From positions 205,149 through 255,491 of the forward strand of contig JAQGDQ010000340.1 of the NCBI GenBank assembly GCA_030141605.1: DNA of 50,343 nt. The letters run 5' to 3'. Positions 24,190 through 36,146 of the stretch are shown here, piece after piece; the stretch's first letter is position 1; each line of letters opens with the position of its first letter. The notes beneath the pieces were generated by a model, which had not been told where the DNA came from, searched no databases, and saw only the letters and a list, made by a program, of their open reading frames with translations. Both the position numbers and the translations under genes were made by a program. This DNA comes from Tubiluchus corallicola. Its lineage: Eukaryota; Priapulida; Priapulimorpha; Priapulimorphida; Tubiluchidae.

Positions 24190-24685
24190 AACATCTGAAT
24201 GTATATTCTAACGTTTGACCCACCCTGTAGATGTATATCCTGACTTTTGACCCTCCTGTAGATGTATATCCAAACTTTTGAACCCCCTGTAGATGTATAT
24301 CCTGACTTTTGACCCACCCTGTAGATGTATATCCTGACTTTTGACCCACCATGTAGCTGTATATCAGAATTTTTGACCCCCCTGTAGATGCATACCCTGA
24401 TTTTTTACCCCCCCCCCCCATAGATGCATATCCTGACTTTTGACTCACCCTGTAGATGTATATCCTAACTTTTGAAACACCATGTAGATGTATATACGAA
24501 CATTTGACCCCCCTGTTGATGTATATCCTGACTTTTGACCCACCCTGTAGATGTATATCCTGACTTTTGACCCACCCCGTAGACATATATCTGAACTTTT
24601 CAGCCAACCTGTAGATGTATATCCGAACTTTTGATCCACCCTGTAGATGTATATCCGAACTTTTGACCCACCCTGTACATGTTTG
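24190..24685 (-). repeat. 32-bp minisatellite, about 15 units
   Basis: The unit TGTAGATGTATATCC TGACTTTTGACCCACCC repeats with little divergence. Since 32 is not a multiple of three, the minus-strand frame cycles through all three readings of the unit. The 168-codon open frame is therefore a repeat effect. Confidence 0.95.
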
Positions 24686-26060
24686 CAAATCTTATGATCT
24701 AAGAGACAAATAGAAAAGCAGAAAACAAGAGTTCAATTTCTCACCATCTATGTTTGTTGATAATGTTAATTTCAGTAATTGGACAATATAACATTTTTTA
24801 TTCAAGACACATAACAGAAAATTGGTGTTTGACAGTGACAGCTGCTAAAACAACTAAATAACTCAAGTACACCGATGAAATGCTACTTAATCATACTTAA
24901 GTAACGCTTATGTAACAACACAACGATTAGGTAAAGTTCGACAAAATACTTAAAGGGACAGCACCTTACGACGCTTCATCTTCTTGCTAACAGATGTCAC
25001 CATTTCAAGCAAAATACGCTGATGCCTGCACTGTTTAAATGTTGGTGCTGCCATCTGGCAAAATTACTAATGAATTAACCGACGTTACCGTATCTTTACA
25101 ACGGAAGATTTTTGCATTAGGTAGAAATAACAAAACAGTTTATAGAAACACGATTCACACCAGAATGGGGTACTCAAGTGACTCAGAAAGTCTCAAAATG
25201 AGTTATTAGAGTATAACTGAGTGAATAAGTAAGAGTTTAACTGCCTGTATTACTGTGAATAATTAACAATTCATCATTAGCTAAATTTAATACTAAATCA
25301 TTAGCATTTAAAATGACCCTGTTTTCTCAAGATGTAGATTCCGATAGAACCATGAAAAAGCACCGAATTTTGAGATTTTTATCATTTCGTGACATATAAA
25401 TACAGATAAACATGGCGCGTATTCACTGCGCTGACAAAATGGCGTTAATTTTATTGGTATTCTGTACAATAAATAAACAGTTCTTTCTCATACGTTAATC
25501 TATTACGGTTAGACAATAAGTATTAACGGTCCACTTCCCAATTTGTTTGTACAACAATAAATGTCTAAAAATAAAAAAACAACAACAAGAAAGAGAAAGA
25601 CTGCTCCGTCGTAAGATTAATGTCACATACATTGACTTATATGTGGGCGAACAACTTTCTTACATTATACAGAACAATACACAACAATAATATTGACTAA
25701 AAATGTTCGCTAGAAGCTGCTGTTGCAGTTAGTATACCGAACATTTCAAACACTGACTTGAATAATGGCATGTGAACCATGCTGAAGGTTTTTATACTTG
25801 GCGTTCCAAACACTGACTTGAATAATGACGTGCGAACCATGCTTAATGTAAAAGCCTGCAGGCTGCACGAGTTTTGTCCTGTTGTTCACATTGACAGATT
25901 GTCTATAATGATGTGTGGACCAGGCTTAAGGTAAAAATCTACAAGACGGCACGGTTTCATCTTGCTGTTCACACTGGTGCATTGTTGTAACCTGCACTAA
26001 GATGCCGCCTGGTGTCACGTTGGTGGATTGTCGTAACTTGCGCTAAGACGCCGCCTGGTG
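24686..26060 (-). other. Downstream flank and likely 3' UTR of the CCDC186 homologue
   Basis: Immediately 3' of the stop codon (lower coordinates) two imperfect 46-bp copies lie at 25975-26066, each with GCCGCCTGGTGTCA; the second copy includes the stop codon. Two copies of CCAAACACTGACTTGAATAA lie at about 25747 and 25808. A minus-strand AATAAA lies near 25450. The transcript end cannot be fixed. Confidence 0.4.
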
Positions 26061-26132
26061 TCAATGAAGCTTCAAACGACGATTTTCCTGAGACAGGAAA
26101 GCGATTTCTTCACCAAGTGTTTTAATATTGTC
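26061..26132 (-). CDS. CCDC186: CCDC186 homologue, terminal coding exon
   Basis: After a TTTACAG acceptor (phase 0) the exon reads DNIKTLGEEIAFLSQENRRL and KLH, then TGA. In known CCDC186 proteins the segment after NITLK continues with a similar leucine-rich helix (ENL/I-x-TLG-x-EI). The 24-codon length and phase join the exon at 29570-29719 exactly. The protein therefore ends inside the coiled coil with a short tail. Confidence 0.8.
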   Translation of the reverse strand, partial: DNIKTLGEEIAFLSQENRRLKLH

Positions 26133-27160
26133 CTGTAAACGAATGAAATTCTATAATAATGGTAGCAAATGGTTTATATAAGCATTTAAGTACACCTAAA
26201 ACAAATTATTACGATAAACAATCAAACAGTTATGCATTATGTAAAAGTTATTTATAGATACTGTGCACTTTGATGACCTAATTCATTTACACAAAACATC
26301 CCAAAACCCCAAAAATCTTGGCCGGTGAATAAAAATTTACCATTTTTGCCAGAACCTATTGTTTTGGCACAAGTTTGGAACCACATGTTGCAAGCATAAT
26401 AAAAACATGATCACACAATTTGATATATGATTCACAAGTGTGAAACACCAATCAATGTACTTAAGACCTAACTTTTTTAAAAAAAAATCCCGAATTTAAT
26501 CAACAAAGAGACTCTAGAAACGTTACTTCAATTAAACCTCTCAGTAAACCTGAGATAAATGGAAAAGTTGGGCGAATCTCTTTGTACACAATGCATAAAA
26601 CGTCACGTGTCTAGCTCGATGCAGGAGTCCTAGCGAGTGCGTAGTGTGCGCGTGCTGGTGGGAAGAAGAAGAAATTTTGTTTGCTGAGCAGAAGAGAGAT
26701 GGAAAAAAACGTGGTCGAGATAATTATAACCTTTTTGAATTCGAATTAAACGATTAATAAAGCAGTTAAAACCATAAAAATGAACTTATTCGTTAATTTG
26801 TGATGTAATGATATTAATATAGTCATGATGTGCGACTAGAGTAACCCTATCGATTACTTAGTACAGATGTTTCCCTTAGGAAGTTGTGCTGACTTATGGG
26901 TTTTCTGACCCGACACCATTACCCCAGCTTACTCTGTTTTCACTTTTGCTTGACCCGTGGACCCGCTTTTAACTGGGGGACCCCTACAAAGAGATTATTC
27001 AGGTTTTCATTATGGTTGAAATATTAAACAAAACAATGTATTTGGTGGTACAGAAAAATGTGTTTAAGTTTAGACTACTATAACATTAGAAAGAAGTAGC
27101 CTACAAAACTGAAATTTCTTTGCATATTACGTGTACTATATTAAGAGAGAAAAAGTCTCA
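26133..27160 (-). other. Intron of the CCDC186 homologue, no further exon seen
   Basis: AT-rich DNA. A short inverted pair CAAAGAGACTC / GAATCTCTTTG lies near 26505 and 26575. The 26880-26990 part is relatively GC-rich with several GACCC motifs but has no open exon. Confidence 0.4.
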
Positions 27161-27470
27161 ATATACAGTACCAAAATAAAAGCAAAATTTTACTTCTTAG
27201 AGAGAAGTGAAAATCTGGCATTGAAACAAAACATTCATTGTTAAGAGAGAAAAAGTCTCAATTGTGTTTGGTTTAATGCTACACACAGTGATAATCGTCT
27301 TAAAATAGATTTGTTATTCGTATGTTATTCACAATATTAATAATGTTAGTTGCCTTGTATTAATTTGTTATTCATATGCTATTCATAATATTCATAATGT
27401 TAATTGCATGTAATTTATTTGTTATTCATATGTTATTCACAATATTAATAATGTTAATTGCGTCGCATTA
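27141..27470. repeat. Dispersed repeat plus 54-bp tandem units
   Basis: The block 27168-27305 is nearly identical to 36351-36485 in direct orientation. It is followed at 27308-27470 by about three tandem units of about 54 bp (ATGTTATTCACAATATTAAT core). Similar units occur inverted at 33533-33705. TTAAGAGAGAAAAAGTCTCA occurs at 27141 and 27241. Confidence 0.8.
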
Positions 27471-28163
27471 CAATCAATGACTGCCATATTGGAACTCAAT
27501 ATTGTAGTGTTTTATAAGTCATTTCTATTAAAAAATAAAAAAGGCCATTTTAAAAATTTGCATTTAACTGAAGGCGGTGATAAACTTAGTGATGTTTGAT
27601 AGTCAAATTAATCCACTTTATATTAAGGTAAAATATCAAATTAACTGCGCTCAATCAGTCCAATAAACTTGTTTATAATCTGTAATGATTTGCCTATTTT
27701 TGCATAATTAATTCTGTAGTTCTAGACTTTACGAAGCACAAAATCACGCAGTTAATGAACCTAATTTGGTAATTTTAGTAATTTAAACAACGTTCTATCA
27801 AATTGATAAGATTGTCATTCATTAAACTAAAATGTTCAAAGTGATCAGATCATAACGATTCAAAATGATACAAAACGATGTAATTACCTACATCGTATGT
27901 CTCCATAAAGCAATATTACAATACATTAACTTTAGGCTGTTAAGTTATGACACTTTGCCCAGTCTCGGTGGTTTTTAAGTTACGACCGAAAAACTTTTGA
28001 TGTGCTAAAAACCTAAACGCCGCAACAACGTCACCTTACCAAACATTGAAAACAACCATTTTCAAGTGTAAAGCACTTAATTCATTACAGCAAAATAAAG
28101 AAATCAATCAATTTACATCGCGGTCATCACCTCAAAAGATAAAGCTCAGTTAAAAATTTCTTA

Positions 28164-28647
28164 CAGGGATGAGAATGACAAATTGCAAAAAACTCTGAAA
28201 CAGGCCGGGGGTTGGGGGCCGCCTAGGCAGCAAAAAATTGCAATTTTGTGACCATAGAGAGCCTCTAAGTGGACTTAAAATATCAGTTACCTTGTTTCAT
28301 GCATAATTTAAAATACCCAACTATCAAGGATACATGATACCTAATTGTCTCAGAAACACCTAAGTACTGGCCGCTCCTATGCAAAAGTATATAAAAACTG
28401 TCTGCAATTGACTAAAATAACTTCGCACAATTGATTCTATATTTTTATACATAGAGATATACCTGTGGTTACACTGATGTACGTGATGTAAACAAAGTGA
28501 CGGCCTGCCAACTAGCGGTCAGCTAGCGAAATAATCTACTGGGTCCGTAAAAATTTTCTCAATGAATTTACGCGATTTACAAAAATGGCACTACTGGTCT
28601 TCCAAAAACTCGGAATTCCGCGTATCAGCGGAAAATTCTCATCCCTG
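28164..28647. mobile_element. hAT-type non-autonomous element
   Basis: The 484-bp insert starts CAGGGATGAGAAT and ends with the exact inverted repeat ATTCTCATCCCTG. The flanking 8-mers ATTTCTTA and ATTTGTTA differ at one base, as expected for an aged 8-bp hAT target duplication. CAGGG ends are typical of hAT elements. No coding capacity. Confidence 0.75.
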
Positions 28648-28846
28648 ATTTGTTATCGATAAAAAAATGGGGCTTGATAGTCTAGACTACGGTACATGAA
28701 ATTGCCTCGAAGTGTAGGGTGGCAGCACAGACCCATTTAATACAGAGGATCTAAAGGCAAAAACTATTAAGTGCAGCGACCAATTACCTTAAAGAACTGA
28801 GAAACGTCTTTGTCTAGTTTGCATTGAAAATGGTGAACATGTAGAG

Positions 28847-29319
28847 CAGGGGTGTGCAAATTATCTGACTAGCAGGGCCAATTCCTGTGGGCCACAGGCA
28901 GTTTGATCAAGGAGCCAAGTACAGAAAGGCCTAATAACGATTTTTTTGCATCCGACCTGCGTACATCATTACTACTGCACTACTACACTCAAGAAACTAT
29001 TTTAGAAGTCATTAAAATTTATATTACAAACCATATATTTCTACTTTCAGGGCAGATAGTGGTAATTTCATTACAATGCATATTAGTAATGTGTATCACA
29101 CAGTCTGTGTAGTACAGTGACATTAAGCTACAACCGTCTTGTAAGGGTTAATGGTATCCGATCTAGTAGAAAAAACTACCCGCACTATCTTTGGGATCGT
29201 GGCATGGACTTCAGCTGGATACACTCAATCAATGGCCATGGCCACACTTTCATTAGGTTGACAAATCTCGTCGGGGGCTGCACAAATTCTCTCGGCGGGC
29301 CGCAACTTGCACGCCCCTG
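28847..29319. mobile_element. hAT-type non-autonomous element
   Basis: The 473-bp insert starts CAGGGGTGTGCAA and ends TTGCACGCCCCTG, a 13-bp inverted repeat with one mismatch. Flanking 8-mers ATGTAGAG and ACGTAGAG match at seven of eight positions. Small frames inside lack transposase motifs. Confidence 0.7.
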
Positions 29320-29557
29320 ACGTAGAGGACTTGTTATACATTTTTACAATAGTGACATGGAAAATTATTCCGAAATTAATTTTTTTGACTGGTTAAATAA
29401 AAATTTCTGTATATTTGAAAAAGTTTAAGGGAATGATATTATATTTTGGTGTTTATACATATTCAGTTGTAACATCAGTGTGGAAAATTTCAAGCGATTT
29501 CGTTATTTTGCTCTTGCAAAGTTGTGACTAAGACTTCGGCACTTTTTTTCTGCATCA

Positions 29558-29719
<162 letters not shown>

Positions 29720-30003
29720 CTAAAAAGAAGCCAAAACGATGAGTAAATGGGGGTACAAGCCTCAGCACAAGTCTCAGTTTAGCGGCACAGAGTGGAGTAA
29801 TCAGCGGCCACTTTTGGCTAAAACTGGCATTGCAGTACGATGCAGTACAATTAGTGTTTAGCCAAAAGTTACGATACGATATTTTTCTTGATGTATGACG
29901 CAATTAAAGTAGTCAAAGATATGTCACGTCTAAGAGGCGATAAATTTTGGTTACCGCATGGGGCAGTTGTTAAAACCTATGCTATCCCTCTAGTGGGTAA
30001 AAT

Positions 30004-30091
30004 CTAGTGTCCCAAAAATTCACTTTATGTTTTTTATACTTTTTAACAAAGAAGCAAAATCTGAAAAGAACTGCTCTACTAGCACGCTTTT

Positions 30092-30142
<51 letters not shown>

Positions 30143-30308
30143 CATGTGCATGCGTGTGTGTGTGTGTGTGTGCATGTGTGCATTCATGTGTGTGCGTGTG
30201 TGTGTGTGCACGCATGTGTGTGAGTGCATGTGTGAGTGTGTGTGTGTTTGTGCATGTGTGTGTGTGTGCATGTGCGAGTGTGTGTGTGTTTGTGCATGTG
30301 TGTATGTG

Positions 30309-30345
<37 letters not shown>

Positions 30346-30522
30346 GTGTGCGTGCATGTGTGTGCATGCATGTGTGTGCATGCATGTGTGTGAGTGCATG
30401 TGTGTGAGTGCATGTGTGTGTGTGTGCATGTGTGTGTGTGTGTGCATGTGTGTACGTGCATGTGTGTGAGTGCATGTGTGTGAGTGCATGTGTGTGTGTG
30501 CATGTGCATGTGTGTGTGCATG

Positions 30523-30563
<41 letters not shown>

Positions 30564-31377
30564 ATATGTGTGTGTGTGTGCATGTGTCTGCACGTGCATG
30601 TGTGTGTGTGTGTGTGCGTGTGTGTGCGTGTGTGTGCATGTGTGTGTGCGTGTGCATGTGTGTGCGTGTGTGTGTGTGTGCATGTGTTAAAACCACAACA
30701 GATTCAGCAGATACTTAACACAACTTTTCAATATGCACATATTAGTAAATGCAAAAAATCTCAAAATAAACCATTTCACAGTTCCAGTGATTGATGATGA
30801 TCGTGAAAAGGTCAAAGGTTAAGTGAGCCAGACAACGCATTTGTGTACACTTGACAACGTTTCGCAGCTCATGCTGTTATAATAGTAACTGTTTTAACGA
30901 TAGCTAGAACCTTACCTAGTTCATTTTTTCTGACCCAAGCAAGATACTGTTAGTAAATCACTTTATGCACAGACTAATGGTAAAGTCCGGGTAAAACAAC
31001 AGGGAAATGGTGCCGCAACTGAAGTTATTGAACTGATGCGGCAGACGGCTTTCCTTTACTCACATGTCACGTGGCAGGTGTAGTTAAGATGCGTTGCTGT
31101 GGTTCGCTTACACTTTGACCTACAGCAATGGCTCGTCACACAACGGAACTGTGAAAAGCATTTTAACTTAAATGACGCACGATCTGTCCACCAGATGGGG
31201 GAAATCTTGCATTGAGAAAATTCCTCTTACCAGTTCACGTTAAGAGAAAACTAACCAAAGCTTACGCACCAAAAAAATTCCCAAAGACTCCTTTTGGTTT
31301 AAATGTTTGCCAAAATTGGAGAAAAACTTGAAAGAAAATTAGAAACCAAAGTGCATAGTGACTTTTGGGACACCCTG
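30004..31377. mobile_element. Mariner-like non-autonomous element containing a GT array
   Basis: Near 30006 the sequence AGTGTCCCAAAAATTCACTT faces CATAGTGACTTTTGGGACACCCTGTA at about 31352-31377, an inverted repeat of about 24 bp resembling mariner/Tc1 ends. TA target copies are plausible but the left end is eroded. The interior has no intact transposase and is largely a GT array. Confidence 0.4.
30090..30690 (+). repeat. Imperfect (GT)n array with GCAT interruptions
   Basis: About 600 bp of GT dinucleotides is interrupted regularly by GCATGT and GAGTGCATGT modules. Frames on both strands (Cys-Val and His-Thr repeats) are repeat effects. Confidence 0.97.
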
Positions 31378-31823
31378 TACTTACCACTCACCATTAGAAA
31401 CTAATAAAAAATTCATTCACTAGTGGGACCGGGAACGGCAACGGCTTACGACGGGGATAACAGCAAGTCTCAAGTACGCTAATTTCCCTCTAGACGCTAA
31501 CGAGCTTAATTAATCACTCCGGATGACATTTGCACGTGCCATGCGTATTTTTAATTACCCAGTGAAATGAAATTCATCAAACTCACGTGAAAGTTGGAGA
31601 AATGAAAACAACAGAACGTAAATAATTGAGCAGGAGATTATTAAGCAGCATCAGCAACAGCATCAGCAACAGTAGCAGTAGCAGTAGAAGACCGGCAAAA
31701 AGAAGAATTTTGGCTGGTTTGTGGTTTGATAGTTAATAAATGCAGCTCGAAATGAATTCAAAATCGCTTTTACTTCATGCAGGAGTTGAGAAAATTTCAA
31801 TATCAACAAGATTTCGAGTTGAG

Positions 31824-32110
31824 TTAAAAAAGCCGAGTGGTCACGACATCGAGCTTGGTGCCCGAAGTAAAGATGGTCAGTTAATGCATGGGTAAATAGG
31901 TTCGATACTCGCTTTGGGCGGTTTCATTCGCCATGCTGATTCCTGCTGTTTATCTCACTGAAAAATGACGTATTCATATCCGAATGTGACTGAGACACCT
32001 CTGCCAGTTCAGTGGCTCATCTCAGAAGTGCAGTTTTAATAATGGATTGGGCACCGGTCCTGCCACTGCCGTCCAAATTTAGTAAACCCTGCCGCTGAGT
32101 GCTGGATTTC
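31824..32110 (+). repeat. tRNA(Ser/Leu)-like SINE candidate
   Basis: AGCCGAGTGGTCACGACATC at 31831 matches an A-box of the type found in tRNA-Ser/Leu. AGGTTCGATACTC at 31898 matches a B-box at a spacing that fits a long variable arm. The T stem does not pair, so it is not an intact tRNA. The following 200 bp may be the SINE body. Confidence 0.45.
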
Positions 32111-33092
32111 GACTTAAAAAAATGAGTAAAAAACAGCTGAACACCAGACGACATTTACTGCATAAAAAGCAGCAATTAGTCACAACAACAACAACAACAA
32201 CAACGACAAAAACAACAACAACAACAACAGCGATGGCAATAACCACGGTTCCGTTACTACGATGATGACCACGGCAACTGTAATAGAAGCGCAGCGGGAA
32301 AAACGGCGATGCCAACGCTGCCCACTTACAAAGACGGCAACAACAACGCAAACATTCTAAGCAGGTTTGAATGGAGCGAGCTCACACTAACAAGCAAGAA
32401 TATACAAACCACTCACAGCCAAAGCTTTCAGAAAAATATTACAAAAATAAAAAAACAAAACTCAATAAAATGTTTTGCAGGCAAGAAATTACCTGCTGTG
32501 GTCCGTATGAAAGCATAACATATATAAAGTATCAGTATTAACACCTATGCAATACTTGAGGTATGTAGGAAAGCACATACATTGTCAGCAGTGGTATGTT
32601 CAAATTCGATTCAAGTTTGTTTTTTTAATTCAAATCCGATTTGAACCTAAAATTACAGACGCGAACAATTCGTATGTTTTATCGTTAAAATGTTTGAAAG
32701 ATCATGCAATCAGCACAATTACTGCGCACAATTTTTAAACAAATTATCCATGTTTTTACTGTAGAATCAAATCAAGCAATATGCACGATCTTCGCAAAAC
32801 TGCTTTTTATCGATGATTTGAAAATTTGTTTGCAAATTTTTAAAACTGAATTTGACAAATGCGTTGTCAAGAAACCATGAACAAAATCCACAAAGCTAAT
32901 CTGTCAGTGTATTATCATTACTTACTGTATTTATAAAATAGCAAAAAATTCATCGCTAATACGGAAAGACATTATCACCGTAAAACCATTCTAGTGAATA
33001 GTTGAGTGGTTAGAGGCCGAATTAAGGTATGCTGAGCCCATCAGCAAATGGATGGGCGAGCACGTGGTTCAACAATTTTTAAGGATACACAC
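32111..33092. other. Intron of the CCDC186 homologue, no exon seen
   Basis: Holds a short (CAA)n array at about 32178-32230. Near 33000-33050 the GTTGAGTGGTTAGAGG motif and a weak GGTTCAACAA B-box suggest another degenerate tRNA-like head. No exon recognised. Confidence 0.4.
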
Positions 33093-33162
33093 CTTGTTCT
33101 CATCCATTGCCTCTGTGCCCAACGTTCCAGCTTCGTCGCGCATCACATAAGCCTGGATGATC
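33093..33162 (-). CDS. CCDC186: CCDC186 homologue, internal exon
   Basis: This 70-nt exon has a TTTTGCAG acceptor (phase 2 in) and a GTGTGT donor (phase 0 out). It completes a Lys codon from the previous exon and encodes IIQAYVMRDEAGTL, then GTEAMDENK. The family motif is KKxxIIQ-x-Y-x-x-R-(E/D)-E-x-GTL. Phases match on both sides. Confidence 0.87.
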
Positions 33163-33417
33163 CTGCAAAATACAACAGATACACTTTCTCAAATCTCAAT
33201 TGCACTGAAGCCATGCAAAACTAATCAGTTAATAATGAGTTAAAATAGAATGAAAAGTACAGTGCCCTGACAGTACACTTTAACCTCAATTTTTCACAAA
33301 CTCGGCCTTCGTACAGCTCGGTTTCCGCGGTCACATACATCTTGCATCACTGAAGGAGCTTCCTACATACCGTTTGCACTAAATGTGTAGCAATAATCCA
33401 TAAAAATATGGGTAAAA

Positions 33418-33827
33418 GTACAGGTCTAGATACACCCTCGGTCTGACTCAACTTCGGCTATAAGGGACATCCCAGATAAGGCACGATTTTTTCCGAGGTG
33501 TCCCTTATATCCGAGGTTGACTGTATTTATCATTATTAATATTATGAATAACAAATTAATACAAGGCAATTAACATTATTAATATTGTGAATAACATACG
33601 AATGACAAATAAATAACACGCGATTAACATTATTAATATTATGAATAGCATATGAATAACAAATTAACACAAGGCAATTAACATTATTAATATTGTGAAT
33701 AACATAAGAAAAGTACAGATCTTGATACACCCTCGGTCTGACTCAACTTCGGCTATGAGGGACATCGGATATACGGATATAAGGTCGATTTTTTCTGAGG
33801 TGTCCCTTATATCCGAGGTTGACTGTA
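33418..33827. mobile_element. Two pogo/Tigger-like fragments flanking a minisatellite
   Basis: Segments 33418-33525 and 33713-33827 are about 110-bp near-copies. Each has TCGGCTATAAGGGACAT facing GTGTCCCTTATATCCGAGG and an end CAGTCAACCTCGG on the minus strand, which resembles pogo/Tigger terminal repeats. Between them, three to four AT-rich tandem units lie at 33533-33705. These units are inverted relative to 27308-27470. Confidence 0.55.
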
Positions 33828-34037
33828 TATATTTAGTGTTTATTTACAATTTTTTTCAAATGTATGTAAAAAAGTGCAATATATACATATATAATTCTAT
33901 CAGGTGACACAGAAATAATGTGATGAAGTTCAGACTGCAAAAACATTAGAAGCGAGTGCTCCACAAAGTTGAAATGTCACAGCATTCTATCACAATACGC
34001 TAGCATTCGGGTGTAAAAATAACAAGTTTATTGTTGT

Positions 34038-34910
34038 AGTGGTTTTTAAGCTACGGCTTAAAAACTTCTGCATGTTAAAAATTTAAATGCTGGAGAAATG
34101 TGAACTAATCATTAATTGAAAAACAGACACATTGATGTACAAAGCACTCAGTAGATGGCAGCAAAATAATAAAGAAACCAGTTGACATCATGGCTGTTAT
34201 TAGAAAAGATAAAGCACTGATGAAGATTTGTTATCATAAAAACTATGGTAATCCTCAGGAATTCCTTTAAAAAGAATGTGTATGACAGGCCGCAGAGGGA
34301 CATTTAATGCAGAGGAACTAAAAGAAAAAATTTTTAAGCGCTGCGACCATATATCCCTTAAAGTACAAGAAAAGGCCTAGTTAAAGCAAATCTCAGAAAA
34401 TTTTCGCTAAATAATTATAACGGTTAGAAGCAATCTTAAGCATTTATCATACTCACATTAAGAATTTGCTGTTTGTTTTCATTTTAGATACTCCCGCGAG
34501 ACTGTCACGGTGGCGAATTATTAGATGACATCACAGAACCACAACACAAATCCTTATAGTACACGTGCTCAGAACTCACTGCGACTGTGTTGGAGTGATG
34601 TCATGCCACGTGATCAGTCACATGCTAGCTTTTCAAATGGCGGACTAAATGAAACATGTCTGCGCCAATGTTTACTGCAGCGGTTGAAATATTTTACAAA
34701 AATTTGAGTAAATGCGAAAACGTGAGTACTTTATTCGCTTAAGATTATACTTAGGTGATATAATTTTTTATTGCGAATTTTCTGAGGCTTACTTTGGTTG
34801 GCCATTTTCTTGTCCTTTAAAGAAGTGAAGAAATGTATCAGCTGTTGGAAGAATGCCTCTGTTTAGTCTGCAGTGACAATGGTGGACACATAGAGCTAGT
34901 GGTGGCTCGT
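34038..34910 (+). repeat. Dispersed repeat, copy B, interrupted by a MITE
   Basis: It aligns with copy A (27969 onward) over GTGGTTTTTAAG, CATTTAATGCAGAGGAACTA and ACACATAGAG. The MITE at 34358-34820 splits it at a TTAA that is intact in copy A. It also holds the uninterrupted AGGAATTCCTTTAAAAAG that copy C carries in filled form. Confidence 0.75.
34358..34820 (-). mobile_element. TTAA-flanked MITE, family 2, copy 2
   Basis: This 463-bp element is bounded by TTAA, with ends AGTACAAGAAAAGG and CCATTTTCTTGTCCT. It matches the reverse complement of 11952-12405, including CATGCCACGTGATCAGTCAC. The 60-codon open frame inside is not a gene. Confidence 0.75.
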
Positions 34911-35009
34911 AACTAAAATTAGTGGGGCCCCTGCTTCGGAATATTATTTGCCATTGTTTTAATACTGTGTAAAACAAAACAGACATGTGTGATTTTAATG
35001 ATGTGGTTG

Positions 35010-35154
35010 TAATTTATAACAAAACAATAAAGAAATGCACCAATTTACATCACATTCTTCACTGCAAATGAAAAAGATTAAGATTTGAAGAAATGGAGGA
35101 GATTATGAAGAAAATGAGACTTAATCCAGCTGGATTGAGATATCAGGAATTCCC
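35010..35154 (+). repeat. Dispersed repeat, copy C, left part
   Basis: AATAAAGAAATGCACCAATTTACATC and TCAGGAATTCCC match parts of copies A and B. The copy is cut at TTAA by the MITE that follows. Confidence 0.6.
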
Positions 35155-35775
35155 TTAAAGCACAAGAAAACCCTCCACTTACATGAAGCTTGAAAAATTT
35201 GTCTCGAAATTTTATACCACTTACATACTACATTTTTGTATGCATGGCTTGCATCGGCCATAACGCTGTAAAAAATGTGTAAATTTGAACTCCCGCGATG
35301 ACAGTTAGGTGCAGTCATTTTAATGATAAGTCGTTTGAAACAAGTTTAGATAACGTTGTGTAAAGTTTGAAAAAATACCCAAAGCATTCGTAGCATATAT
35401 GTTGCTAACTAAGTCAAATTTTAAATTATCGTGTCTTGTTCATAAGATTAAAAATACGTTTTTGACTAGAGAGTGGCGCACCCTGGAGGGAGAGTCAACG
35501 ATATTTTACCAACTGGTACAAACATTTTAAATGATTAGTCCAGTTACATAAGTCTTTCCAGCAGGTAAGTGGAATGCTAAGTAACATAGATTTGCACGCA
35601 AACGTTTGGGTCATAATTTAACCTTTCCTTTTCTTCCCCTGATTTACGTGGCTTAGTGACGTCATGTAATGGTCATTTGACGTCAATATACGCATAAAAT
35701 TCCTCTAAAGTAGTATAATTTTTTAAGCTGATTTTTCTACAACCTACTTCAGGTGCCTCTTTTCTTGTCCTTTAA
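35155..35775 (-). mobile_element. TTAA-flanked MITE, family 1, reverse copy
   Basis: TTAAAGCACAAGAAAAC at the left and CTTTTCTTGTCCTTTAA at the right bound a 621-bp element that matches the reverse complement of 1749-2412 throughout. It carries TGACGTCA octamers at 35657-35664 and 35678-35685. Its filled site corresponds to the empty TTAA near 34267 in copy B. Confidence 0.78.
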
Positions 35776-35867
35776 AGAAAAGAAATATAATTATGAATTT
35801 ATAACAAATCTTAAAAGTTAAAAAATTTTGTTGTGTAGTAGCTAATGGCTTAAAAATCCTGAAACCA

Positions 35868-35936
35868 ATGGGATTAGAACTCAGAACCTCTGGATCAGCA
35901 CCCAAATGTCATAACCAACCAGCCACCCCAGCACTT
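35868..35936 (-). repeat. tRNA-like head (degenerate)
   Basis: On the minus strand TGGCTGGTTGG serves as an A-box-like motif and GAGTTCTAATCCC as a B-box. Stem pairing is incomplete. It lies about 35 bp from the donor of the CCDC186 exon, inside its intron. Confidence 0.35.
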
Positions 35937-35969
35937 CCCCAATGACGATTACCTTTCAGTAAAAACTCA

Positions 35970-36146
<177 letters not shown>

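Larger units (their letters stand above)
27969..29340 (+). repeat. Dispersed repeat, copy A, interrupted by two elements
   Basis: Segments 27969-28163 and 28656-28846 align by eye with 34038-34910 (for example GTGGTTTTTAAG, CATTTAATACAGAGG, CTTAAAGAACTGAG). The copy is split by insertions at 28164-28647 and 28847-29319. It contains an uninterrupted CCTTAAAGAACTGAG where copy B carries a MITE. Confidence 0.75.

Noticed and set aside
24182-24688. 168-codon minus-strand frame with GWVKSxDIHLQGGSKVRIY repeats
   Set aside because: A 32-bp unit cycling through all frames; typical repeat artefact.
27969-29340. Hidden extra CCDC186 exons in the repeat-rich intron
   Set aside because: Exons on both sides join in phase without them, and frames here lie inside hAT-type elements.
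30007-30794. Cys-Val and His-Thr repeat frames
   Set aside because: GT dinucleotide array translated on both strands.
34525-34707. 60-codon frame and the similar 94-codon frame at 11952-12236
   Set aside because: Both lie inside copies of the same non-coding MITE family and are not conserved as a full protein.
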